In this document: positions 25,567 through 33,734 of the stretch, piece by piece
How positions within the stretch are numbered: position 1 is the stretch's first letter
Layout of the letters: each line of letters begins with the position of its first letter
Assembly: GCA_946885645.1 (NCBI GenBank)
Contig: CAMPGU010000003.1
Location: 1 to 43,985 of the forward strand
Direction of reading: 5' to 3'
Length of the DNA stretch: 43,985 nt
Source: an uncultured Haloferula sp.
GTDB taxonomy: Bacteria; Verrucomicrobiota; Verrucomicrobiae; Verrucomicrobiales; Akkermansiaceae
Made by a program: the position numbers and the translations under genes
The notes under the pieces: generated by a model
Seen by the model: only the letters and a program-made list of their open reading frames with translations
The model's database searches: none
Told to the model about the DNA's origin: nothing

Positions 25567-26087
25567 AACGGTCGCGGCTTCTCATTTTGTTGCTGGTCGC
25601 CGCCGCGCTCCTCGCATGGCGGCTGATGGTCGGCAAAGCTCCCGCTCCTTCTACCCCTGCGGATGCTCCGCGGTTGATGAGCCAACCGGAGCCGGAAAGG
25701 AGCCAGGCTCCCGGCAGCAGCGAACCCTTGCTGGAAGGCTATGCCGATCCCGCGACTCCGCCGATCGAGGATCTGCGGAAGATCCACCGCGTCGCCACCG
25801 GCTATTTCTCCGTGGTCAAGGACCCGAGCCGCTATCCCATCGGGGGCAACGCCGATCTGGCCGCCGCGCTAAAGGGCGAGAACCCCAACCGTGAGGTGTT
25901 TGTCCGCGGGAGCCATGCCGTTTTCAGCCCCGAGGGCTTGATCAAGGACCGCTGGGGCAGCCCGCTGATCGTGCACCCCGAAGCATGGCGGCAACTCGAA
26001 CTCCGTGCTGCCGGACCTGACAAGGTCCCATACACGGCGGATGATTTGATCCTGACACCGAAGGGCACCCAAGCTCCGGCAGAGTGA
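25563..26087 (+). CDS. Membrane-anchored protein with a GspG-like C-terminus
   Basis: The 174-residue product starts at a GTG that overlaps the DUF1501 stop (GTGA). It has one N-terminal hydrophobic helix (about residues 5-19), a Pro/Ser-rich linker to about residue 60 and a C-terminal domain. The last 50 residues carry the pattern of the major type II secretion pseudopilin: DRWGSPLIVHP, then LELRAAGPD and YTADDLILTP. The usual prepilin cleavage site and Phe/Glu start of GspG are missing, so it is not a typical pseudopilin. It may be a periplasmic partner of the DUF1800/DUF1501 pair. Confidence 0.8.
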   Translation: MKRSRLLILLLVAAALLAWRLMVGKAPAPSTPADAPRLMSQPEPERSQAPGSSEPLLEGYADPATPPIEDLRKIHRVATGYFSVVKDPSRYPIGGNADLAAALKGENPNREVFVRGSHAVFSPEGLIKDRWGSPLIVHPEAWRQLELRAAGPDKVPYTADDLILTPKGTQAPAE

Positions 26088-26197
26088 AGCGTGGCAGGCT
26101 TCGCTGTGTTTTCCAGTTCTATCCCGGGTACAATCCAGCGCCAGCCTTTCGCAAGGCCGCGGAAGCAGGGGAAGGAAGCGGCGACTAGGGTGGATGC

Positions 26198-26941
26198 ATG
26201 TCCGGCTCACTTCACTCCCGGCCCTGCAGCCTTGCCTATCGGCTCCACGGCCCGGCAAATCGCCTGCTCAATCAGCTCTGCCATTTCGGCGAAGGAACGC
26301 TCGTGCTCCGCCAGCAAGGGCTGAGTCTCGCGACCCTCACGCCTTTCGGGCTCTTCGTCGCCAGCGGCCGCGAAGGGTGGCACCGGGTGCGCGACGCGAT
26401 CAGCGGCCTGGAGAGCGATCTCCGCCAGCCGCACCATGTCCATCTCTTCGCGGATCCGGGTGGACGCCGGCCGGTGTTCGCGGTGGGCAAGCCGGGAGGA
26501 AACGTGGATCTCTCGGTCCGTTTCCAAGAATGGGGTTGGGAGTCGAGGCCGGTGCGGGAGGTGATCGATGCCTTCGACGGAATCCCCGTAGGTGCCCGGG
26601 AGGCGGGAATCCCCGGTGCGGGCGCTTGGCTGGACGAGTGGGACCAAAAGGCTCCCGGCCCGGGAAACGTACCATGGGATGTCGCGGCGGCGTTGGATTC
26701 TTGCCGCTGCCTCGAAGTCGAAGTGAGGACGGGAATGCATCGCGCGTCGGCTGCTTTCCGGCCGACATTCCTCGATAGCGACGGCTCCGTCGTGCGGATC
26801 GCCGACGCGGGGAGGAAGCATGTGGTCTTCGCCGATACGGGCTCGGCAGGCTTCCATTGGGCGAGCCTTGCTCCCGGGCATCTGAGGATCGCCGCGGGGC
26901 CAGAGAGCCGCGCCGCCGGACTCGTTCTCCCGGCAGCCTGA
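26198..26941 (+). CDS. Protein of unknown function
   Basis: I do not recognise this 247-residue product. It has no signal peptide, is fairly Gly-, Arg- and Trp-rich, and has an alternating strand pattern with no visible catalytic motif. An AGGGTGG sequence lies just upstream of the ATG at 26198, and its composition is better than the long frames on the opposite strand. It follows the pseudopilin-like gene by 110 bp and converges with the DNRLRE gene. Confidence 0.6.
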   Translation: MSGSLHSRPCSLAYRLHGPANRLLNQLCHFGEGTLVLRQQGLSLATLTPFGLFVASGREGWHRVRDAISGLESDLRQPHHVHLFADPGGRRPVFAVGKPGGNVDLSVRFQEWGWESRPVREVIDAFDGIPVGAREAGIPGAGAWLDEWDQKAPGPGNVPWDVAAALDSCRCLEVEVRTGMHRASAAFRPTFLDSDGSVVRIADAGRKHVVFADTGSAGFHWASLAPGHLRIAAGPESRAAGLVLPAA

Positions 26942-26954
26942 TCCCGTTTCCTCC

Positions 26955-27746
26955 TTAGGGCTTGTTCAGCCGGAAGAATCTTTTGGTGGAAGCTCCCGGA
27001 ACATGGGAGACCCGCCACATCCCGTTTTCCTGGGATGCCGTGGCGGCACTGGGCGTCCAGCCTTGGGAAAGATCATCGGTTTCCTGCAGCGTCCAGCCGC
27101 TGCTTCCTGAAACCGGCCATTCGATCACGATCTGGCCGCCTTGGCTCGAAATCCCGACCGCCGGCGGCAGCGCGGGGGGCTCGGCGCGGGTGACGATCAA
27201 TTGGGGTGCATAGCTCGCGACTTCCCTGCTGATGAATTCGATGTTCACCCCGGCGCTTCCTTCGACGTTCTCCACCTTGGGTCTCAGGACGAATCCGTAG
27301 TTGCTGCGGGTTCCGGCGACCCACTGGGCGACCAGCGCGGTCACATCCACCTCCACCCAGACGTTCGACTGATTGACGGCTACCGCCGCGACTTCCTCCT
27401 GAGGCTGGATGTTGTTCCAGCGGAGGCCGGTCTCCGTCCAGGCAGCACCTTGCCGGTGGATGGCAATCTCCCCGCCGTTGAAGCCCGTCTGCGGGAGATT
27501 GGAATAGATTCTCAGCTTCGCGGACCCGATCTCGCCCGCGGGTATCGCAAGCGCGGCAAGATTGAACTGGACCAGGGCATGGTTCGAATGCGCCATGCCG
27601 AGGGATGAGTTCACATTCAGCGTGGTGATCGTCGGAACGGTCGAGTCGAGGTAGGAGTAAACATCGCTGTCCTTGACGGAGGTAAGCGTGACGCTCTCCG
27701 CGGCGGCGGCGGCACAGAGGGCGAAGAGGAAGAATGTCGCTTTCAT
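26955..27746 (-). CDS. Secreted DNRLRE domain protein
   Basis: The 263-residue product has a signal peptide (about 1-17) and a DNRLRE-type beta-sandwich. Visible landmarks are a strand with SSLGMAHSNHALVQFNL (about 45-61), a Trp-containing strand TGLRWNNI and the repeated V-x-V-D-V strand WVEVDVTALVAQW. A short C-terminal module (about residues 190-263, with IVIEWPVSGSSGWTLQETDDL) resembles the autotransporter-like tails of this phylum. The ATG at 27746 lies 17 bp after the TonB receptor stop on the same strand, so it is probably the last gene of the heme cluster. The role is likely extracellular binding, by inference. Confidence 0.85.
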   Translation of the reverse strand: MKATFFLFALCAAAAAESVTLTSVKDSDVYSYLDSTVPTITTLNVNSSLGMAHSNHALVQFNLAALAIPAGEIGSAKLRIYSNLPQTGFNGGEIAIHRQGAAWTETGLRWNNIQPQEEVAAVAVNQSNVWVEVDVTALVAQWVAGTRSNYGFVLRPKVENVEGSAGVNIEFISREVASYAPQLIVTRAEPPALPPAVGISSQGGQIVIEWPVSGSSGWTLQETDDLSQGWTPSAATASQENGMWRVSHVPGASTKRFFRLNKP

Positions 27747-27763
27747 GATCGCGGGATGACTTG

Positions 27764-30070
27764 TCAAAACGTCTTGGTCACGGAGAGGCTGAAGTTCCTC
27801 CCCGGAGCGGTGGCCCGGTCGCTCGTTCCATTGCCTCCGATGTGACCATTGCCCCGGCGCACCGAGCCCCAGAGCCAGTATTTCTCGTCGAAGATGTTGT
27901 TGAACCCGGCGTGGATGGCGACCGTCTCCGAAGGCTGCCACCAGGCGGCGAGGTCCAAGGTGAACCACGAGGGCGGACGGAAGAAGGTGCCCTGGTTGGT
28001 GGTGTCGTCCACGCGCGTGACCGCGGCGACATAGGTGCCGCTCAGGCGGGCGCCGTACCTTCCGTCCGGATCCTCGTATCCTACGAAGCCGACGGTCTTC
28101 CACGGCTCGATGGTATTCAGCGGGACGTCATCGGTCAGGTTGGAGCCGATGGTCTTGCCCGTGGCCAGCCCGAGTTCCCAGCCCGCCGCGCGGTCCCACC
28201 AATAGCCGAGATCGTGGCTACCACCGAGTTCGAAGCCGTAGATCTCGGCTTCGCCGCGGTTGACGGTGGTCACGATATCGCGGCCGTCGTCATCCAGCTC
28301 GCCGGTGGGCACGCCGTTCTCGATGAAGTCGCGGTAGCGGGTATAGAAGACGGAAGCTTGGAAACGGCCGGCATTGCCATCGGCCTTGAAGCCGAGCTCG
28401 AAGGCATCGCTTCGTTCTTCCTGGAGATCCGGGTTCGGCACGGTGAGTGCGCCTGCCGGGTTTCCGCCGGAGGGTGGATGGTCGAAGACCATGGAAAGCT
28501 CCTCCGCGGTGGGATTCCTGACGCCATGCGCATAAGTGCCGTACCACTGCATGGTCTCCACCGGCTTCCATGCGATATTCAGACGGGGGGAAACGGAGAA
28601 GTTGTCGTAGTCGCCTGGCGGCTCTTGCCCGAATCTGCCGAGCGAAGCGAGGCGCTCGAGGTAGGCCTCGTTCGGATCCGGTTCGATGGCCTGCCAATCC
28701 AGGCGGAGGCCGGGAGTAATGAACCACTTGCTGCGGATCTTGATCTCATCCTGGACGAAGAAGCCCGCGCGGGTGGTATCGGTCGGCGCGAAGGAAGTCT
28801 TGTTGGTCGCGTCCGGCGAGCCGGAGTCCCGGCGCGTGTATTTGTTTTCGCTGGTCTCCGAAGACAGGTCGATCCCCGCCATGGCCGCGTGGAGCAGGCC
28901 GGCCTCGCTGCCGAATTCCTTCCGGGCCACCGAGGAAAACCCGGCGATATGGGTGTCGAAGGCGATCCGCTGGACCCGCGTGCGCTCCGTCCCGGGGATC
29001 GGCTGCCCGCCGACCACCAGCGGCTTGGAGGCAGAGTCATTGTCGCTGCGGCTGCCGGCATGCTGCCAGTAGAGGTGGCTATCGAGCTGATCCACCCAGC
29101 CCGCCTGCGGCGCGTAGATCCACTTCAAGCTCGCGCGCTGGCGGTCGAGCAACTGGTCGTTATAAACGTGGTCCGTGAAGACGGGGAAAGGCGAGACGAC
29201 CGCGCTGCGCACCTCCGTGGACATCTCCCGGTCAAAGGCTTCCAAGGCGAGCTTGAACAGGTGATCGCCCGCCGCGTGCTCGATCTTGAAGAGTCCCGAG
29301 TGGGACGTGAAATCCGCCGGGTTCGGCGGCTCGGAGCCGTTGTTCGCGGTTTCCTCCCCATGCCGCCCGGCGTAGAGCAGCATGACGGAGGTATTGCCCC
29401 TTTTCACCGCACCCCCGGCTTGCCCGGCGATACTCTCGTTCGCGGAGAAATACTGCGTCCGTAGTAGCCCGCCCGCATTCCTCCCTTTCAGCAGGCTCTC
29501 AGGATCGGGCGTGGTGAAGGCGACCACGCCGCCGAGGGCATCGCTGCCATAGAGCGCGCTGGCGCCTCCCTTCAGCACCTCCACCAGATCGAACATCGCG
29601 GGGTCGAAGTAGTCCCGGCCGATGCCGCCGGCCCCGTCGCCGCTTCCCATGTCGAAGGAGGTGGAGACGTACTGCGGGGGTTGTCTTACGCCATCGAGCT
29701 CGATGGCGATCCGGTTCCCTTCCGCGCCGCGGATGTTGATGCTCCCGTAGCCGGACTGGCCGTAGGCGAAAGCGCCGTCACCGCTGGAGAAATCAAAGGG
29801 CAGCGTGACGGTAGGATCGTATTTGGCGAAACCGGACAGATCCTGGCTGCCCGTGCGGAGCAACTCTTCGGAATCGGCGCGCAGGGTCGAGCCACTGGCG
29901 TCGATCCAGCGCCGCCCGGTGCGGGTGCCGACTACCACGATCTCATCCAGCTCCTGGACGACCGACCCCTCATCTCCGGCGGCGGAGTCCTCCTCAGGTT
30001 CCGCCGCCGGAGCGGGGTGCAGCGCCATACCGATGGCAACTATTACCGGGAAAGCCGGATGAAAACGCAT
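27764..30070 (-). CDS. TonB-dependent outer-membrane receptor, heme/hemoglobin type
   Basis: The 768-residue protein has a signal peptide (about 1-22), a TonB-box-like DEIVVVGTR at about residues 41-49, and a plug domain with SINIRGAEGNRIAIELDGV and EVLKGGASALYGSDALGG. The 22-stranded barrel ends in an aromatic residue (SVTKTF). In the region where heme receptors have a FRAP-(His)-NPNL box, it has VRNP, then a His in FDHPP, then NPDL. That arrangement supports heme or heme-protein import, but the FRAP motif is altered. The frame is open upstream, and ATG at 30070 is set by the signal peptide. It lies 28 bp after the DUF6607 gene. Confidence 0.9.
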   Translation of the reverse strand: MRFHPAFPVIVAIGMALHPAPAAEPEEDSAAGDEGSVVQELDEIVVVGTRTGRRWIDASGSTLRADSEELLRTGSQDLSGFAKYDPTVTLPFDFSSGDGAFAYGQSGYGSINIRGAEGNRIAIELDGVRQPPQYVSTSFDMGSGDGAGGIGRDYFDPAMFDLVEVLKGGASALYGSDALGGVVAFTTPDPESLLKGRNAGGLLRTQYFSANESIAGQAGGAVKRGNTSVMLLYAGRHGEETANNGSEPPNPADFTSHSGLFKIEHAAGDHLFKLALEAFDREMSTEVRSAVVSPFPVFTDHVYNDQLLDRQRASLKWIYAPQAGWVDQLDSHLYWQHAGSRSDNDSASKPLVVGGQPIPGTERTRVQRIAFDTHIAGFSSVARKEFGSEAGLLHAAMAGIDLSSETSENKYTRRDSGSPDATNKTSFAPTDTTRAGFFVQDEIKIRSKWFITPGLRLDWQAIEPDPNEAYLERLASLGRFGQEPPGDYDNFSVSPRLNIAWKPVETMQWYGTYAHGVRNPTAEELSMVFDHPPSGGNPAGALTVPNPDLQEERSDAFELGFKADGNAGRFQASVFYTRYRDFIENGVPTGELDDDGRDIVTTVNRGEAEIYGFELGGSHDLGYWWDRAAGWELGLATGKTIGSNLTDDVPLNTIEPWKTVGFVGYEDPDGRYGARLSGTYVAAVTRVDDTTNQGTFFRPPSWFTLDLAAWWQPSETVAIHAGFNNIFDEKYWLWGSVRRGNGHIGGNGTSDRATAPGRNFSLSVTKTF

Positions 30071-30098
30071 GTCGATAAAGGGGGGCGTGCCGACCGGA

Positions 30099-31019
30099 TC
30101 ACTGCTTGGCGGTAGCTTCCACCACGTAAGGCTTGAGCGTCGCCCGGATCTTCCCGATGTCGGGGGCCTTGCCGTCCTCGGTGTCTTCGACGAGTTCGGA
30201 GACCACGTCCATGAGACGCCCCTCACCCGCCTTGGTGAGCACCTTCACGCTGCCGTCCTCGGGATAAAGTTCCTCCCAGACCTGACGGACATCCTTCCAG
30301 AAGAGGCTGGTCTTATCCCAGTAGGTGTTCGCCTTGGCGAAGTCATGACCCTGCACGCGGAGATACGGATTGAAGCCGACCTCTCGCACGAGGGGACGGT
30401 CCGAGCCCTCGCGCTTCACCCATTTGACGTTGTCCTGTTCGTGGAACCAGCCTTGCGGGGTGATGGTATGGCGGTTCGTGACCACGAGCAGATCGTAGTC
30501 ATCCCGTTTTTCCTCGCGCCGCGGCTTCGGGCGGTTTGCAAGCGCGGCCCACTCGCTGATGTCCCCGCGGTGGACCCAGGCGGCGATGCCCTCGTAGCGC
30601 GGGGAGTCATCCACCTGCGTCACGCGCTGGCTCCACTTCCCTTTCGCCTGATCCGGCGAGAGCTTTTTCGTGGTCCACACGCGGCTGCCTTGGAACTCGA
30701 GGATCTCGGTATCCTCGTAGGTCCAAATTTGCGCCCAATGCTTCACCACGGCGGGACCGGCCTGCAGGATGTGCTGGAGCACGATCCGCTTGCCCGAGTC
30801 CTCCACCACCTTGACGGTCTCGAAAGCCTCTTCCTTGTAGGCCTTTTCCACGGGCGTGTAGCCCTCGTGGAGCGAGATGGTTTCTTGGAAATGGAAGCCC
30901 ACCTTGAAGTCGCCGGCCATGGCCAGGATCGCCTTACGATCCTTTTCAAGGGACTCCTCGGAGGCGTATGCGCCACCGCCAAGCACAGCGCCGGCCAGCA
31001 GAAGGGAAATGATTTTCAT
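30099..31019 (-). CDS. DUF6607 family secreted protein
   Basis: The 306-residue product has a signal peptide (about 1-19) and the pattern I associate with DUF6607: GDFKVGFHFQETISL near residue 37, a central WTYEDTEILEFQ, many Trp residues in conserved positions and RHTITPQGWFHEQDN. Proteins of this family are usually found beside hemoglobin-type TonB receptors, and here the receptor follows 28 bp downstream. A role in heme binding or handing heme to the receptor is plausible but not shown. It lies 20 bp after the PEP-CTERM gene. Confidence 0.88.
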   Translation of the reverse strand: MKIISLLLAGAVLGGGAYASEESLEKDRKAILAMAGDFKVGFHFQETISLHEGYTPVEKAYKEEAFETVKVVEDSGKRIVLQHILQAGPAVVKHWAQIWTYEDTEILEFQGSRVWTTKKLSPDQAKGKWSQRVTQVDDSPRYEGIAAWVHRGDISEWAALANRPKPRREEKRDDYDLLVVTNRHTITPQGWFHEQDNVKWVKREGSDRPLVREVGFNPYLRVQGHDFAKANTYWDKTSLFWKDVRQVWEELYPEDGSVKVLTKAGEGRLMDVVSELVEDTEDGKAPDIGKIRATLKPYVVEATAKQ

Positions 31020-31039
31020 GATTCCTGGGGACGCGGTGT

Positions 31040-31810
31040 TTAGCGGCGGCGGCGGACGATGAGACCGAGACCCGCCACGAGGGAGAGCAGGAAAGAGGAC
31101 GGCTCCGGGACGATGGCAAGATCAGGCGCATAGCCGGTTCCGGAATAAAGGGTGTCCACGGTGAGATCGGTCACGGAGACCACGGAGCCCTCGCCATTCT
31201 GCGCTCCCAGGACGTCCACGGTGTAGCTGGCGGCATTGCCCGGGATCTCCCACTTGGCCCACCATTGGCCTTCGATGTCGGCGTTCGTCCCGATGAGGTA
31301 TTCCGGCAGGATGCCTTCGATCGCGCCGAAACCGAAGCCATCCAAGCCGGAGGTGCCCCCGAAACCCGCGCCGTTGAGACCGACACCCTGGATGATGATG
31401 GTGGTGAAACCGGCGGAGCCCACGACGCCGGAGGTCGGAATGATCAGTTGCAGGCCCGCGGCAGTGATCCCCGCGACCGACGAATAGATGTTATTCGAGC
31501 CGGAGACGACGTCGTTGGTGCCGGATTGGGTGAGGAAGGAACTTCCCGCCAAAGAGCCCGGATTGATGGACGGCGTGCCGCTGATGACGTCCGGGATCAC
31601 CGGGTCCGGCGGGGTGCTGTCCGCATTGCCATCCCAAGTGCCGTTCGCCCAGCCGAAGTAGGTGGTATTGGCAGCCCCGCGGAACGAGGGGTCGAAGAGG
31701 CCGTTCGTCTCCGCGATAACGAAGGCGGCAGAGGCCTGGGAGCCCGCCAGGATCGCGGCGAGCGCAGGGAGCAGGAACAGGGGGCGGCGGGATGTGCGGG
31801 GCGATTTCAT
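31040..31810 (-). CDS. PEP-CTERM sorting domain protein
   Basis: The 256-residue protein has an N-terminal signal (about 1-29) and ends in VPEPSSF, a hydrophobic helix and RRRR, the PEP-CTERM sorting signal processed by exosortase. It should be exported and released or anchored at the surface. The body is Gly-, Ser- and Thr-rich and beta-prone, with no cysteine. It is the first gene of the minus-strand cluster with DUF6607 and the TonB receptor, which raises the idea of a surface heme or iron binder. This is inference. Its promoter should lie in the 203-bp divergent region with the AraC gene. Confidence 0.92.
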   Translation of the reverse strand: MKSPRTSRRPLFLLPALAAILAGSQASAAFVIAETNGLFDPSFRGAANTTYFGWANGTWDGNADSTPPDPVIPDVISGTPSINPGSLAGSSFLTQSGTNDVVSGSNNIYSSVAGITAAGLQLIIPTSGVVGSAGFTTIIIQGVGLNGAGFGGTSGLDGFGFGAIEGILPEYLIGTNADIEGQWWAKWEIPGNAASYTVDVLGAQNGEGSVVSVTDLTVDTLYSGTGYAPDLAIVPEPSSFLLSLVAGLGLIVRRRR

Positions 31811-31987
31811 ATGACTTCTCGAAGATTCCCGGCGGACCGACCTGCCGGTGCACGCATCGTTCCCCTCCTCGCCCCCCTCCTGCTCCCGCGACCTTGTGAT
31901 TCACTGGCGGTCCCTTGTCCGCCTCCCTCGAAAATCGCAATTTGCCACTATCCGCCTGCAACCTGCCGTCACCGGGAAAGGTTCTTC

Positions 31988-32004
31988 TTGCGACTCAATA
32001 GCAA
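31988..32004. promoter_or_regulatory. Fur-like 8-1-8 palindromic box next to the AraC start
   Basis: This 17-bp site is an imperfect 8-1-8 inverted repeat (TTGCGACT, C, AATAGCAA; 6 of 8 pairs) ending nine bases before the AraC start codon. With two added bases it matches the site at 33196-33212 in 16 of 19 positions. Size, symmetry and iron-related context fit a Fur-family operator. A single perfect half-site (AATCGCAA) lies at 31933-31940, closer to the PEP-CTERM operon. Confidence 0.5.
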
Positions 32005-32013
32005 TTAGCAGAG

Positions 32014-32889
32014 ATGAGATCTGCTTTGCCGATGTCAGCCCCCCTCAATGCCACCATTCTCCACGAAGGGGCGGGTATCGTCGTGACGGGCATCGACGTG
32101 GAGCTCTCTCAAGCGGTGGACTGGAGCGCTCTTCTTAGGACCACATCCGCACACCTGGTGATGAATCTGGACGGTCATGCGGTCATACTGGGCCTTCAGA
32201 TCCGTCTGGGCATCGTTCCGGGCACGGCCTCTCTATTGAGACCTGCCGAAGGCGAAACGATCCATGCGAGCCGCTTGCCGGGCGGCGGACGGCACCGCTT
32301 CATCGTCCTTTCCGCCACATCCGCTTGGCTGGCGGCAAATTTCGGCGACTCCACGGCGGCCCTTCATCCGGCGCTGCACGACGATCCCCCACGAAAGACC
32401 GGTCAAATGGGACAGCTCCGGTCGATGACACTGGCGGAAAGAGACTTATGCGAATCCCTCCTCCAACCGCCGGTGGGGCGCACGCTGCGGTCGGCATGGT
32501 TCCGGGGGAAGAGCTTGGAGTGCTTCAGCCTGTTCGGCGCGGCTCCGAGGAGCGGGCAATCGGCGAACGACCCCCTGCGGCAACGGATCGATGCCGCCAC
32601 GCTGTGGCTGCGGGAAAATTTCCGGGAGGATCTGGACCTCCACGCGGTGGCGCGCCACGTCGGCTGCGCCCCGCACTACCTGAGCCGGCTTTTCAGGCAG
32701 CATAGCGGCAAGACCCTGAGCCAGAAGCTGCGCGAGATCCGGATCGACCATGCAGCCGCCCTCCTTCGCGACGGAAGCTGCAACGTGACCGAGGCGGCAT
32801 TCGAGGTCGGCTACAATAGCCTGAGCCACTTCACGAAGGCCTTCGTGGCGGAAAAAGGTACCCGCCCTTCCGACTGGCGGGCCGGCTGA
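32014..32889 (+). CDS. AraC family transcriptional regulator
   Basis: The 291-residue protein has an N-terminal beta-rich ligand-binding part (about 1-180) and a C-terminal AraC DNA-binding domain with two helix-turn-helix units: LHAVARHVGCAPHYLSRLFRQHSG (about 211-234) and VTEAAFEVGYNSLSHFTKAF (about 258-277). It resembles the PchR-like branch that controls iron-siderophore or heme receptor genes, and it is divergent from the heme cluster, which fits a local activator. ATG at 32014 or the in-frame ATG at 32032 could be the start; the first sits very close to the palindromic box. Confidence 0.92.
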   Translation: MRSALPMSAPLNATILHEGAGIVVTGIDVELSQAVDWSALLRTTSAHLVMNLDGHAVILGLQIRLGIVPGTASLLRPAEGETIHASRLPGGGRHRFIVLSATSAWLAANFGDSTAALHPALHDDPPRKTGQMGQLRSMTLAERDLCESLLQPPVGRTLRSAWFRGKSLECFSLFGAAPRSGQSANDPLRQRIDAATLWLRENFREDLDLHAVARHVGCAPHYLSRLFRQHSGKTLSQKLREIRIDHAAALLRDGSCNVTEAAFEVGYNSLSHFTKAFVAEKGTRPSDWRAG

Positions 32890-32969
32890 TCGCAAGGCAC
32901 CGCTACTTTTGAACCTTGCGGGAGGGCGTGAACCGGACTAACAAGAACATGACCTTTTCTTTTACCGCC

Positions 32970-33164
32970 ATGAAAACGATCAAGATCACGCGCGCCTGCG
33001 AAGCTTGCACCTTCTGGAACAAACTGGAGGAATCCCACGGGGAGTGCCGCCGCCATGCGCCCCAGACCGTCGCCTTCGAGGTGGACGACGAGGTGAAGTT
33101 CGAGTCGATGTTCCCCGTGACCGCGGGCGAGGACTGGTGCGGGGATTTCGAGAAAGAGGAGTAG
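32970..33164 (+). CDS. Small cysteine-rich protein with a zinc-ribbon-like pattern
   Basis: The 64-residue product has four cysteines arranged CEAC, then ECRRHAP, then DWCGDF. This CxxC-C-WCG(D/E)F pattern is shared by small uncharacterised proteins and suggests binding of one metal ion. ATG at 32970 is preferred since the conserved part begins just after it, but the in-frame ATG at 32949 is possible; neither has a good ribosome-binding site. It follows the AraC gene by 80 bp on the same strand. Confidence 0.75.
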   Translation: MKTIKITRACEACTFWNKLEESHGECRRHAPQTVAFEVDDEVKFESMFPVTAGEDWCGDFEKEE

Positions 33165-33195
33165 ATCCGGTGCTCTAACGGTTGGGGGAATTTTA

Positions 33196-33212
33196 TTGCG
33201 ATTCAATCTCAA
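33196..33212. promoter_or_regulatory. Fur-like 8-1-8 palindromic box before the 128-residue gene
   Basis: The site reads TTGCGATT, C, AATCTCAA: an 8-1-8 inverted repeat with seven of eight pairs. It is the better of the two similar boxes and lies 19 bp before a GTG start. It fits a Fur-family operator. Confidence 0.5.
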
Positions 33213-33231
33213 TTGAGCTCTCCTTCGGGGC

Positions 33232-33618
33232 GTGCAGCACACGCTTCAGGAAATCGATGGCCTCCTTCTTCCCCTCGCTCCGGTGTTGGCAAAGGAAGCG
33301 GATGCGCTTCTGGATCTGCGGGAGCTGCTGATGAGCAAGGGCCATCCCGGCAAATGCGTGCGGTGTTTTTTCCAGCTTTTCACCGCCGCCGGGCGTGAGG
33401 AGATCCCGCGCCTGGCCCCACTGAAGGCCTGGCTGGAAGAGAATCTGGAGATCTCCGTGAACGCGGACGGGCGGGAGCTGGAAACCCTGCCGGTGAAGCT
33501 GCGCCAGGGGGAAGATCTGGAGTCCTTCTGTCTCCGGTCGATCCGGCAGGTGCGCTTGGACCGGGGTTACACGGCGCGCCGGGTGAATCTGGCGTTCCGC
33601 TTCAAGATCGCGGTTTGA
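33232..33618 (+). CDS. Unrecognised protein downstream of a Fur-like box
   Basis: The 128-residue product is not recognised. It is mainly helical in its first half, has a CVRC pair at about residues 43-46 and ends in an Arg-rich strand region (RGYTARRVNLAFRFKI). It starts at a GTG with no clear ribosome-binding site; an in-frame TGA at 33214 rules out a longer form, and an ATG at 33331 would give a shorter one. The palindromic box just upstream suggests iron control. A long opposite-strand frame covers the same region, so this call is moderate. Confidence 0.55.
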   Translation: MQHTLQEIDGLLLPLAPVLAKEADALLDLRELLMSKGHPGKCVRCFFQLFTAAGREEIPRLAPLKAWLEENLEISVNADGRELETLPVKLRQGEDLESFCLRSIRQVRLDRGYTARRVNLAFRFKIAV

Positions 33619-33734
33619 GGCAGGAGAGCGGAAAATGACGGTTGAAGGCCTCCCTTGCCTTTTCGCATTTACCCGGCTTGCCCTCGCGGGGGCGGCAGCT
33701 AGCATCCAGCGCCTCCGCTAGCTCCCAGTCGCCA

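Noticed and set aside
26207..27018. Two minus-strand frames over the unknown gene at 26198
   Set aside because: Neither has a credible start or composition; the plus-strand frame has a ribosome-binding sequence and better amino-acid usage.
27761..29464. 567-codon plus-strand frame opposite the TonB receptor
   Set aside because: Antisense of a clear receptor gene with signal peptide, plug and barrel.
33193..33705. 170-codon minus-strand frame over the 128-residue gene
   Set aside because: It would run into the palindromic box and its N-terminal half is Arg/Pro/His-rich. The plus-strand frame has better composition, though the choice is not certain.
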